Assembly: GCF_943193205.1 (NCBI RefSeq) | Contig: NZ_CALPDD010000001.1 | Span: forward strand, 247,420 to 311,419 | DNA length: 64,000 nucleotides | DNA from: Alistipes muris | GTDB taxonomy: Bacteria > Bacteroidota > Bacteroidia > Bacteroidales > Rikenellaceae | Reading direction: 5' to 3' | Shown here: positions 28,194 through 36,179 of the stretch, piece after piece | How positions within the stretch are numbered: position 1 is the first letter of the stretch | Layout of the letters: each line of letters begins with the position of its first letter | Position numbers and translations under genes: made by a program | The notes under the pieces: generated by a model | Database searches by the model: none | The model's input: the letters and a program-made list of their open reading frames with translations, nothing else | Told to the model about the DNA's origin: nothing

Positions 28194-30106
28194 ATAAGAT
28201 TCCGTTGCTGGCCGCCCTGCTGCTGGCCTTTCCGGTCCGGGCTTCGCTGCCCGCCGACACGCACGCCGTCACCGAAGAGGAGCGGCCCCGGCCTATCGAC
28301 AGCGTGGTCGTCACGGGCGCCCGTTACCGGGCCGACGTCCGCCACCTGCCCATGACCGTCTCGACGGTGGGGCGCGGGCGAATCGAGCAGAGCCACGAGC
28401 CGTCGCTGCTGCCGCTCCTCACCGAGCAGGTGCCGGGGCTGTTCGCCACCGGGCGCGGCATCATGGGTTACAGCGTCTCGACGGGTGCTGCCGGGCAGAT
28501 GTCGCTGCGCGGCATCGGCGGGGCGCCGCAGGCCGGACTGCCCACCACCGGGCTGATGGTGCTCATCGACGGACACCCGCAGTACATGGGGCTGATGGGC
28601 CACCCCATCGCCGACGCCTGCCAGTCGATGCTGACCGAGCGCATCGAGGTACTGCGCGGCCCGGCGTCGGTGCTCTACGGCTCCAACGCCATGGGCGGGG
28701 TCATCAACATCGTGACCCGCAAATCGAAGAATGACGGCATCCGAACGGGGGTGCACATCGGCTACGGCTCCTACAACACCTTGCAGACCGAAGCGACCAA
28801 CCGGGTGAAGCTAAAACGTTTTAGCAGCGTCGTGACAGGCTCCTACAACCGCACCGACGGCCATCGGCCCCGGATGGGGTTCGAGCAGTACGGCGGCTAT
28901 GCCAAGGCAGGCTACGAAATCGCCTCGGCATGGAACATCGAGGCCGATGTCAGCCTCACCCGCTTCAACGCCTCGAATCCCGGAAGCGTCGCGGCTCCGG
29001 TGCTCGACAACGATTCGCACATCACGCGCGGCATGACCTCGCTGGCCCTGCGCAACGAATACGAACGGACCTCGGGCGCGCTGAGCTTCTTCTGCAACTG
29101 GGGCTGCCACAAAATCGACGACGGCTATTCGCCCGGCAGCGAGCCGCTCGACTACCGGTTCCATTCGCGCGACGAGATGCTGGGCATTTCGTGCTACCAG
29201 AGCGCCCGTCTTTTCGAGGGCAACCGCCTGACGCTGGGCTTCGACTGGTTCCGTTTCGGGGGCCGCGCATGGAACCAGCCGCTCGACGGTTCGCCGCGCT
29301 CGATGCTGGCCGACAAAACGTTGCACGAAGTGGCCGCCTACGTGGATTTCCGCCAGACCATCGGTTCGTGGCTCACCCTGGATGCGGGCCTGCGCATCGA
29401 CCATCATTCGCACGTCGGAACCGAATGGGTGCCGCAGGCGGGCGTTTCGTTCCTGCCCTCGAACAGCGCCGAAATCAAACTTTCGGCCTCGAAAGGGTTC
29501 CGCTACCCCACCATCCGCGAAATGTACATGTTCCCGCCGCAGAATCCCGACCTGAAGCCCGAACGGCTGTGGAGCTACGAAATCGCCTGGTCGCAGCGCG
29601 TTCTCGACGGCCGGATTTCGTTCGGGGTCAACGTCTTCTACATCGACGGCGAGAACCTCATCATGCGCGTCCCCGTCGACGGGCGGCCGAAAAACATCAA
29701 CACGGGAAAAATCGAGAACGCAGGGGCCGAAGCGCAGTTCGCGTGGCGGATTTCGCCCGCGTGGTCGCTCGACGCCAATTACAGCTATCTGCACATGGCC
29801 TACCCCGTGCTGGCGTCGCCCGAGCACAAGCTCCATGTCGGAGCCGCGTTCGCCAGGGGCCGCTGGAACGTCTCGACGGGCGTGCAATATGTCGGCGGGC
29901 TCTACACCGAAGTCAAAGTCAACGGCAGCGGCCGCAGCACGCAGGAAAATTTCGTGTTGTGGAACCTGCGCGGCAGTTTCCGCGTGTGCAAGGTCGTCGA
30001 GCTGTTCGTGCGGGGCGAAAACCTGCTGGCCCAGCGCTACGAAATCAATGCGGGCTACCCCATGCCCAAGGCCACGGTTTTGGGCGGCGTGAACCTGCAC
30101 TTTTAG
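28190..30106 (+). CDS. TonB-dependent outer-membrane receptor
   Basis: A 638-residue receptor with a signal peptide (1-18), a TonB-box-like DSVVVTGARY near 38, a plug domain (MSLRGIGGA, LIDGHPQYM, IEVLRGPASVLYGSNAMGG) and a beta-barrel ending in the aromatic LHF. It resembles siderophore and cobalamin receptors in architecture. It sits directly before an ECF-type S component, so outer and inner membrane import steps lie in one operon. The ligand is unknown. A perfect 16-bp palindrome lies within it at 28810-28825. Confidence 0.9.
   Translation: MNKIPLLAALLLAFPVRASLPADTHAVTEEERPRPIDSVVVTGARYRADVRHLPMTVSTVGRGRIEQSHEPSLLPLLTEQVPGLFATGRGIMGYSVSTGAAGQMSLRGIGGAPQAGLPTTGLMVLIDGHPQYMGLMGHPIADACQSMLTERIEVLRGPASVLYGSNAMGGVINIVTRKSKNDGIRTGVHIGYGSYNTLQTEATNRVKLKRFSSVVTGSYNRTDGHRPRMGFEQYGGYAKAGYEIASAWNIEADVSLTRFNASNPGSVAAPVLDNDSHITRGMTSLALRNEYERTSGALSFFCNWGCHKIDDGYSPGSEPLDYRFHSRDEMLGISCYQSARLFEGNRLTLGFDWFRFGGRAWNQPLDGSPRSMLADKTLHEVAAYVDFRQTIGSWLTLDAGLRIDHHSHVGTEWVPQAGVSFLPSNSAEIKLSASKGFRYPTIREMYMFPPQNPDLKPERLWSYEIAWSQRVLDGRISFGVNVFYIDGENLIMRVPVDGRPKNINTGKIENAGAEAQFAWRISPAWSLDANYSYLHMAYPVLASPEHKLHVGAAFARGRWNVSTGVQYVGGLYTEVKVNGSGRSTQENFVLWNLRGSFRVCKVVELFVRGENLLAQRYEINAGYPMPKATVLGGVNLHF
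28810..28825. promoter_or_regulatory. Perfect palindrome GCTAAAACGTTTTAGC
   Basis: A 16-bp perfect palindrome inside the TonB receptor gene. It shares the core TAAAACGTTTTA with 33401-33412 and 36163-36176. The shape is that of a LacI-family operator, but no LacI-type regulator lies in the window. Confidence 0.45.
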
Positions 30107-30141
30107 ATGCAATAAAAGAACTTAAATAGCTGAAGAACAAC

Positions 30142-30651
30142 ATGCAAACAACAACCGCAAAACTTTACTCGCTGCACTGCGGCCAGGCAAAAACCTACTT
30201 AGCCGCGGCGCTTTTCGTGGCGGGCAACATCGCCTTGCCGCAGTTGTGCCATACGGTGCATCTGGGCGGCCCCACGTGGCTGCCTATCTATTTCTTCACC
30301 CTCGTCGGCGCCTACAAATACGGCTGGCGGACGGGGCTGTTGACGGCCCTTGCGTCGCCCGTGGCCAATTCGCTGCTTTTCGGGATGCCCGTCGCGGCGG
30401 CTCTGCCCGCGATTCTGCTGAAGTCGGTCGTGCTGGCCCTTGTCGCAAGTTGGACGGCGGCCCGGTTCCGCCGGGCGTCGCTCCTGCTGCTGGCAGGCGT
30501 CGTGCTGGCCTATCAGACCGTCGGCACCCTCGGCGAATGGGCGTTGGCCGGCGACTTCCGGACCGCCGCCCAGGATTTCCGTCTCGGCCTGCCGGGCATG
30601 CTTCTGCAAATCGCCGGCGGCTGGGCACTCATCAACCTGAAGCGCAAATAA
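30142..30651 (+). CDS. ECF-transporter S-component-like membrane protein
   Basis: A 169-residue protein with about five to six membrane helices. PTWLPIYFFTLVGAYKYGW resembles the substrate-binding S component of energy-coupling-factor importers, which bind vitamins or metals. No ECF A or T gene is nearby; the energising module could be encoded elsewhere. It lies 35 nt after the TonB receptor and 1 nt before the aldo/keto reductase. Confidence 0.72.
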   Translation: MQTTTAKLYSLHCGQAKTYLAAALFVAGNIALPQLCHTVHLGGPTWLPIYFFTLVGAYKYGWRTGLLTALASPVANSLLFGMPVAAALPAILLKSVVLALVASWTAARFRRASLLLLAGVVLAYQTVGTLGEWALAGDFRTAAQDFRLGLPGMLLQIAGGWALINLKRK

Positions 30652-30652
30652 G

Positions 30653-31783
30653 ATGACGACACCCCGAAAATTAGGGTTCGGCTGCATGCGCCTGCCGCTC
30701 ACCGACCCGGAAGACTTTGCGAAAGTCGACATGGCACAGGTCGAAAAGATGGTCGACACCTTTCTGGAACACGGATTCACCTACTTCGACACGGCCTACA
30801 TGTACCACGAATTCCAGAGCGAAAAGATCGTCCGCGCGGCGCTTGTCGAACGCCACGACCGCAGCGCCTTCACCCTGGCAACCAAGCTGCCGACCATGTT
30901 CCTCAAAGCCGAGGGCGACCAGGAACGCATCTTCGCCGAGCAGCTGGAAAAATGCGGTGTCGACTACTTCGACTACTACCTGCTGCACAACCTCAATGTG
31001 GCGAACTACCGCAAGGTCTGCCGGTTCGACAGCTTCGCGTTCGCCGCGCGGATGAAAGCCGAGGGGAAAATCCGCCACGTCGGATTCTCGTTCCACGACA
31101 GCGCCGAGCTGCTGGACGAGATTCTGACGGCCCACCCCGAAACGGAGTTCGTGCAGCTGCAAATCAACTACATGGACTGGGAGAACGAAAGCATCCAGTC
31201 GCGCAGGTGCTACGAGACGGCCCGCCGCCACGGCAAACCCGTCGTGGTGATGGAGCCCGTCAAGGGCGGTACGCTGGCGCGCCTGCCCGAGGAGGCCGAA
31301 CAGCGGTTCCGGGCGGTGCGTCCCGAACTGTCGCCCGCGTCGTGGGCCATCCGTTATGCAGCCGGGCTCGACGGGGTCATGATGGTGCTGAGCGGCATGT
31401 CGTCGATGGAACAGCTTCGCGACAACATCTCCTACATGCAGCATTTCGAGCCGCTGAATGCAGAAGAACGCGCTGCCGTGGAAGACGCCGTCGGAATCAT
31501 CAACCGTTCGATAGCCGTCCCCTGCACGGCGTGCCGCTACTGCGTCGACGGATGCCCCAAACAGATTGCCATTCCCGAGTACTTCGCCCTCTACAACAAC
31601 GCCGAGCAGTCGCTGAACAAAGGATTTTCAGTGCAGACCGTCTACTACGCCAATCTCGCGCAGACGCACGGCCGCGCTTCGGACTGCATCGGCTGCCGCA
31701 AGTGCGAAAAGAGCTGCCCGCAGCACCTGCCCATCGTCGAGCACCTGCGGCAGGTAGCGGCCCGGTTCGACAAGGAAGAATAA
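30653..31783 (+). CDS. Aldo/keto reductase with C-terminal 4Fe-4S domain
   Basis: A 376-residue NADPH-type oxidoreductase. The AKR barrel has FDTAYMYH (Asp and Tyr of the tetrad), LATKLP (Lys) and LLHNLN (His). After about 280 a ferredoxin-like tail provides CTACRYCVDGCP and CIGCRKCEKSCP for two clusters. Bacteroidetes have many such fusions of unknown substrate. It closes the DUF362 operon, implying a redox step on the imported compound, which is inference. Confidence 0.88.
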   Translation: MTTPRKLGFGCMRLPLTDPEDFAKVDMAQVEKMVDTFLEHGFTYFDTAYMYHEFQSEKIVRAALVERHDRSAFTLATKLPTMFLKAEGDQERIFAEQLEKCGVDYFDYYLLHNLNVANYRKVCRFDSFAFAARMKAEGKIRHVGFSFHDSAELLDEILTAHPETEFVQLQINYMDWENESIQSRRCYETARRHGKPVVVMEPVKGGTLARLPEEAEQRFRAVRPELSPASWAIRYAAGLDGVMMVLSGMSSMEQLRDNISYMQHFEPLNAEERAAVEDAVGIINRSIAVPCTACRYCVDGCPKQIAIPEYFALYNNAEQSLNKGFSVQTVYYANLAQTHGRASDCIGCRKCEKSCPQHLPIVEHLRQVAARFDKEE

Positions 31784-31802
31784 CACCCGCCGCACAAATG
31801 CA

Positions 31803-31840
31803 ATTTACCCCTGCCGAAGCGAGTTTCGGCAGGGGTAAAT
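31803..31840. terminator. Strong bidirectional terminator
   Basis: A perfect 16-bp stem, 31803-31818 with 31825-31840, separates the aldo/keto reductase from the converging AraC gene. Its right end overlaps TAAATCGTTTTA (31836-31847), a one-mismatch copy of the palindrome found at 28810, 33401 and 36163. Confidence 0.88.
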
Positions 31841-31860
31841 CGTTTTAGCAGGGCTCGGCG

Positions 31861-32757
31861 TCAGTTGGGTGTCCGGTACTCCTTGGGCGTCAGGCCCGTG
31901 AGTTTCTTGAACAGCCGCGTGAAGTGCTGCGGGTACTTGAACCCCAGCTCGTAGGCGATTTCGCTGACCGACTTGCGGACGTCGAAAATCCGCTCCTTGG
32001 CCACGTCGATCAGCTTGAGCTGGATATGGTCCTGCGCCGTGCGGCCCGTCTCCTTCTTGATAAGGTCGCCGAAATAGTTGGCCGACAGGTGGAGCTGTTC
32101 GGCGAAATATTTCACCGAGGGCAGCCCCTCGCTCTGCGGACGGTCCGAGGAGAAATAGGCGTCGAGCAGCGTCTCGAACCGAATCAGCAGGTCGCTGTTG
32201 ACCTGGCTGCGCGTGAGGAACTGCCGCTCGTAGAAGCGCACGCAGTAGTCGAGCAGCAGCTCGATGTTGGCCGTGATGAGCCGCCGCGTATGCTTGTCGA
32301 CGGCATGTTCGGTCTCCGTGCGGATTTTATGCAGGCAGTCGACGACGATGGCCCGCTCCTGCTCGGAGAGGTGCAGCGCCTCGTTGGCCTCGTAGGAGAA
32401 GAACGAATAACTGCGGATATTGCGGCCCAGCGAGGTGCCGCGAATCAAATCGGGATGGAAGACCAGCGCCCACCCCTTGGGCTGGAACTCCTCGCCGTTG
32501 TCCTCGACGCCCGCGACCTGCCCGGGAGCGATGGCCACGATGGTCCCCTCCTGATAATCGTAGTACTGACGGCCGTAGATCAGATTGCCGCACCTGACCT
32601 CCTTGAGAAAAAGGGTGTAGAAGCCGAAAGTATGGCGCATGTGACGAATCCGGCGCGACTTGGAGAGGTCGATGACCGACACCAGCGGGTGGAGGGTCTC
32701 GACGCCCAGCAGGTCGTTGTACTCGAAAACATGCTCGAAATGCTCGATTTTATTCAT
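31861..32757 (-). CDS. AraC-family transcription regulator
   Basis: A 298-residue regulator with an N-terminal cupin-like sensor region and a C-terminal double helix-turn-helix. The first helix-turn-helix is in YFAEQLHLSANYFGDLIKKETG, the second in SEIAYELGFKYPQHFTRLFKKLTG. It is divergent from a cupin lipoprotein gene across 138 nt, a typical regulator-target pair. The effector is unknown. The start is the first Met of the conserved region at 32757. Confidence 0.9.
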   Translation of the reverse strand: MNKIEHFEHVFEYNDLLGVETLHPLVSVIDLSKSRRIRHMRHTFGFYTLFLKEVRCGNLIYGRQYYDYQEGTIVAIAPGQVAGVEDNGEEFQPKGWALVFHPDLIRGTSLGRNIRSYSFFSYEANEALHLSEQERAIVVDCLHKIRTETEHAVDKHTRRLITANIELLLDYCVRFYERQFLTRSQVNSDLLIRFETLLDAYFSSDRPQSEGLPSVKYFAEQLHLSANYFGDLIKKETGRTAQDHIQLKLIDVAKERIFDVRKSVSEIAYELGFKYPQHFTRLFKKLTGLTPKEYRTPN

Positions 32758-32883
32758 GGCTGTGCTGCTTGTTCGCTGCAAATGTAACGATAAAAATGCG
32801 GTCGCGGGCCGCCGGGGCGCCGAATCGGTAATAATGGTAGCGAACCCCGTAATCCGTATACGGTCCGGCCGCCGCAAAGCCGG

Positions 32884-32891
32884 TACATTTG
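32884..32891 (+). promoter_or_regulatory. -7 box of the cupin gene
   Basis: TACATTTG matches TAnnTTTG and ends 4 nt before the ATG; no -33 element is obvious. The gap to the AraC gene is the likely regulator site. Confidence 0.55.
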
Positions 32892-32895
32892 CCGC

Positions 32896-33384
32896 ATGAA
32901 AAAATCGCTGTTCATCCCGCTGCTGCTGACGTTCGGCGGCTGCATGCAAAATCCCGACACCGCAATGGAACACTCTTTCGAGCAAATCTTTCCGCAGGGC
33001 GAAAAGCTCCCCGAGCAGTTTTCGCAGTATTTCATCGGGCAGGCCTGGCTGGCCCGTCTCACCGCCGACCCGGCGCTCAACTGCCCCGTCAGCAACGTGA
33101 CGTTCGAGCCGGGCTGCCGCAACAACTGGCACAGCCACTCGGGCGGGCAGCTGCTTATCGTGACGGCCGGACGCGGCTACTATCAGGCCCAAGGCCGACC
33201 TGCGCGCGAACTGCATCCGGGCGACGTGGTGGAGATTCCGGCCGACGCCGTCCACTGGCACGGAGCCGCACCCGACAGCTGGTTCGCCCATTTGGCCGTC
33301 GAAGTCAATCCGCAAAGCAACCGCAACACCTGGCTCGGCCCGGTGGACGACGAACAATATGCCGAAGCAACGGCCCGCGAATAA
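32896..33384 (+). CDS. Cupin-domain lipoprotein
   Basis: A 162-residue protein with a short lipoprotein signal (Cys16 in FGGC) and a single cupin barrel. WHSHSGGQLLIV gives the metal-ligand histidines, HPGDVVEIP the second cupin motif, and VHWHGA a further histidine pair. Related cupins pair with carboxymuconolactone decarboxylases and AraC regulators in quinone or aldehyde stress responses. The divergent AraC gene supports regulation by it; the reaction is unknown. Confidence 0.83.
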   Translation: MKKSLFIPLLLTFGGCMQNPDTAMEHSFEQIFPQGEKLPEQFSQYFIGQAWLARLTADPALNCPVSNVTFEPGCRNNWHSHSGGQLLIVTAGRGYYQAQGRPARELHPGDVVEIPADAVHWHGAAPDSWFAHLAVEVNPQSNRNTWLGPVDDEQYAEATARE

Positions 33385-33400
33385 AGAATTCGGCCGCTGC

Positions 33401-33412
33401 TAAAACGTTTTA
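33401..33412. promoter_or_regulatory. Palindrome TAAAACGTTTTA after the cupin gene
   Basis: A perfect 12-bp palindrome between the cupin stop and the hutI stop. Read on the minus strand it continues as CGTTTTAGCAGCG, the same flank seen at 28810-28825. Confidence 0.45.
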
Positions 33413-33435
33413 ACAACGTTCAAAACGCCGGAGGC

Positions 33436-34683
33436 TTAGGACTGCTCCGTATACTCCTCGCCGCGCAGGAACACCCGCCGAATCAGCGGCGTCTGATAGG
33501 CATAGGAGAAGAACTCGACCGACGGCATGGGGGCCGTCAGGAAGAAATTGGCGACCTTGCCGGGCGTAATCGACCCGTAATCGCGGCTTAGGCCCATGGC
33601 ATAGGCGCTGTTCATCGTGGCGGCGTTGACGGCTTCGGCCGGGGTCATCCGCATCCGGATGGAAGCGAGCGAGACGACCATGCGCATGTTGCCCGAAGGC
33701 GAAGAACCGGGATTGTAGTCCGAAGCGAGGGCGACGCCCAGCCCTGCGCGTATCATGTCGCGGGCAGGCGGATAATTCATCCCGAGGAAGAACGCCGCGC
33801 CGGGCAGCAGCGTCGGCATAGTCTCGGAACCTGCCAGCGCCTCGATTTCGCGGGGCCCCATGCTTTCGAGGTGGTCGACCGACAGCGCGCCGTGGGCCAC
33901 CCCCGCCTGCACGCCGCCCGAAACGGCCAGCTCGTTGGCGTGGATTTTTGCGCGCAGACCCAATTTGCGCCCTTTCTTGAGGATGCGGGCCGTCTCGCCG
34001 ACGGTGAAAAATCCGGCGTCGCAGAAGACGTCGACAAAATCGGCCAGCCCCTCGCGCGCCACGGCGGGCAACATTTCATCGCAAACGAGGTCGACATACT
34101 CTGCCTGCCGCCCTGCGTAAGCCCGGGCGACGGCGTGGGCCCCGAGGAAAGTAGCCCGCACGGCCAGCGGCGCCGTCTCGCGGATGCGGCGGATGACGCG
34201 CAGCATCTTCAGCTCGTCCTCGGTCGAAAGTCCGTAGCCGCTCTTGATCTCCACGCAGCCCGTACCCATGCGGATGATTTCGCGCACGCGCCCCATTGCC
34301 TGCCGGTAGAGCTCCTCCTCGGAAGTCTCGTGCAGCAGGTCGGCGGAATTGAGAATCCCGCCGCCGCGCCGGGCGATTTCCTCGTAGCTCAGTCCGTTGA
34401 TTTTGTCCAGAAACTCCTGCTCGCGGCTCCCGGCGTAGACCAGATGGGTGTGCGAATCGCAGAACGACGGGAAAAGCATCCCGCCCTCGGCATCGACCAC
34501 CCGGGCCGCGACGCCCGAACCGCAGTCGTCCATGCGGCCGAAAGCGGCAATCCGCCCGTCTTCGGCGAGCAGCCACGCATTGTCGAGGGTCTCCAGACGG
34601 TTCATCTCGGCACCGCACAGGCGCTGACGCCCCGAAAGCTGGATGCCGACGAGCTTGCCGATGTTCTTAACGAGCGTTCTCAT
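33436..34683 (-). CDS. hutI: Imidazolonepropionase
   Basis: A 415-residue amidohydrolase that opens imidazolonepropionate to formiminoglutamate, third step of histidine breakdown. FCDSHTHLVYAG holds the metal-binding His-x-His, EIKSGYGL and HANELA follow, and ASDYNPGSSP supplies the conserved aspartate. It is the last gene of the operon and overlaps hutH by 17 nt. Confidence 0.96.
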   Translation of the reverse strand: MRTLVKNIGKLVGIQLSGRQRLCGAEMNRLETLDNAWLLAEDGRIAAFGRMDDCGSGVAARVVDAEGGMLFPSFCDSHTHLVYAGSREQEFLDKINGLSYEEIARRGGGILNSADLLHETSEEELYRQAMGRVREIIRMGTGCVEIKSGYGLSTEDELKMLRVIRRIRETAPLAVRATFLGAHAVARAYAGRQAEYVDLVCDEMLPAVAREGLADFVDVFCDAGFFTVGETARILKKGRKLGLRAKIHANELAVSGGVQAGVAHGALSVDHLESMGPREIEALAGSETMPTLLPGAAFFLGMNYPPARDMIRAGLGVALASDYNPGSSPSGNMRMVVSLASIRMRMTPAEAVNAATMNSAYAMGLSRDYGSITPGKVANFFLTAPMPSVEFFSYAYQTPLIRRVFLRGEEYTEQS

Positions 34684-36157
34684 GACGCAGGAATTCGACG
34701 GAGGTGCGGATATGGGGATACATGACCGTGTCGTCGTCGATGAACGGCACCTGCCTGCGGTAATCGGCCAACAATCGCTCCAGCACGGGCGACGTGTGCA
34801 GCGGACGGCGGAACTCGAAAGCCTGCGCGGCGTTGAAGAGCTCGATGGCCAGCACGCGCTGCGTATTGCATACCACACGGAAAAGTTTGGTAGCGGCGTT
34901 GGAACCCATGCTCACATGGTCCTCCTGCCCCTGCGAGGAGGGGATCGAATCGACCGACGCGGGCATGCAGAGCCCCTTGGACTGGCTGACGACGGAAGCC
35001 GCGGCATACTGCGGAATCATGAACCCGCTGTTGAGCCCCGGCTTGGCGACCAGGAAACTGGGCAGTCCGCGCGAACCGGAAATCAACTTATAGATACGCC
35101 GCTCGGAAATATTGCCCAGCTCGGCCACGGCGACCGCCAGAAAATCCATCGCAAGGGCGATGGGCTGGCCGTGGAAATTACCGGCCGAGACGACCATGTC
35201 CTCGTCGGGAAAAACGGTGGGATTGTCGGTGGCGGAATTGATTTCGGTGGTCAGGACCTGCTTGACATAAGCAATCGTATCTTTCGATGCGCCATGCACT
35301 TGCGGGATGCAACGGAACGAATAGGGATCCTGCACATGCTCCTTGGGCCGGGCAATCATTTCGCTGCCCTCGAGCAGGCGGCGGAAGTTGCGGGCCGTGG
35401 CGATCTGCCCCGCATGCGGACGCACGGCGTGCACCTCGTCGCAGAAAGGCTCGGGGCGGCCGTCGAAGGCTTCGAGCGACAGGGCGCCGATGGTATCGGC
35501 CCACTCGCTGAGCCGCTCGGCCTCGATCACGGACCAAACGCCGTAGGCGCTCATGAACTGCGTGCCGTTAAGCAGCGCCAACCCCTCCTTGGACTGCAAC
35601 TCGATGGGCTGCCACCCCATTTCGGCCAGCACCTCCGAAGCCGGGCGCACCCGGCCCTTATGCTCGACCTCGCCGAGCCCGAGAAGCGGCAGGCTCATGT
35701 GGGCCAGCGGCGCCAGGTCGCCCGAAGCACCGAGCGAACCCTGCTGGTAGATAACCGGGAGTATGTCGTTGTTGAAGAAGTCGATAAGACGCTCGACGGT
35801 AGCGAGCTGCACGCCCGAATGGCCGTAGGAAAGCGACTGGATTTTCAACAGCAGAATCAGCCGCACGACCTCGGCCGGAACCCGCTCGCCCGTGCCGCAG
35901 GCGTGCGACATGACAAGGTTCTTCTGCAAGGCGGCCAAGTCGTCGCGGCCGACCGAAATGTTGCACAGCGAACCGAACCCCGTGGTGATGCCGTAGATGG
36001 GCCGCTCGGGGTTCTCCATCTTGCGGTCGAGGTACTCGCGGCAACGGACGATGCGCCTGCGGGCGTCGTCGGAGAGTGCCAGCCGGAGGTGCTTTTCGAG
36101 GATTTCGCGGACCCGGCCGACCGAAAGATGTTCGGCGGAAATATGGTGAAGCTCCAT
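34667..36157 (-). CDS. hutH: Histidine ammonia-lyase
   Basis: A 496-residue lyase that removes ammonia from histidine to give urocanate. The Ala-Ser-Gly that cyclises into the MIO prosthetic group is in GASGDLAPLAHM near 140. YGITTGFGSL near 50 supplies the catalytic tyrosine. Length matches family enzymes. The third gene of the operon; a 14-bp palindrome lies between its start and the hutU stop. Confidence 0.97.
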   Translation of the reverse strand: MELHHISAEHLSVGRVREILEKHLRLALSDDARRRIVRCREYLDRKMENPERPIYGITTGFGSLCNISVGRDDLAALQKNLVMSHACGTGERVPAEVVRLILLLKIQSLSYGHSGVQLATVERLIDFFNNDILPVIYQQGSLGASGDLAPLAHMSLPLLGLGEVEHKGRVRPASEVLAEMGWQPIELQSKEGLALLNGTQFMSAYGVWSVIEAERLSEWADTIGALSLEAFDGRPEPFCDEVHAVRPHAGQIATARNFRRLLEGSEMIARPKEHVQDPYSFRCIPQVHGASKDTIAYVKQVLTTEINSATDNPTVFPDEDMVVSAGNFHGQPIALAMDFLAVAVAELGNISERRIYKLISGSRGLPSFLVAKPGLNSGFMIPQYAAASVVSQSKGLCMPASVDSIPSSQGQEDHVSMGSNAATKLFRVVCNTQRVLAIELFNAAQAFEFRRPLHTSPVLERLLADYRRQVPFIDDDTVMYPHIRTSVEFLRHENAR

Positions 36158-36162
36158 AGGAA

Positions 36163-36176
36163 TTAAAACGTTTTAA
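36163..36176. promoter_or_regulatory. Palindrome TTAAAACGTTTTAA before hutH
   Basis: A 14-bp perfect palindrome in the 22-nt gap between hutU and hutH, 5 nt before the hutH ATG. It occupies the ribosome-binding region of hutH. Confidence 0.5.
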
Positions 36177-36179
36177 CAG

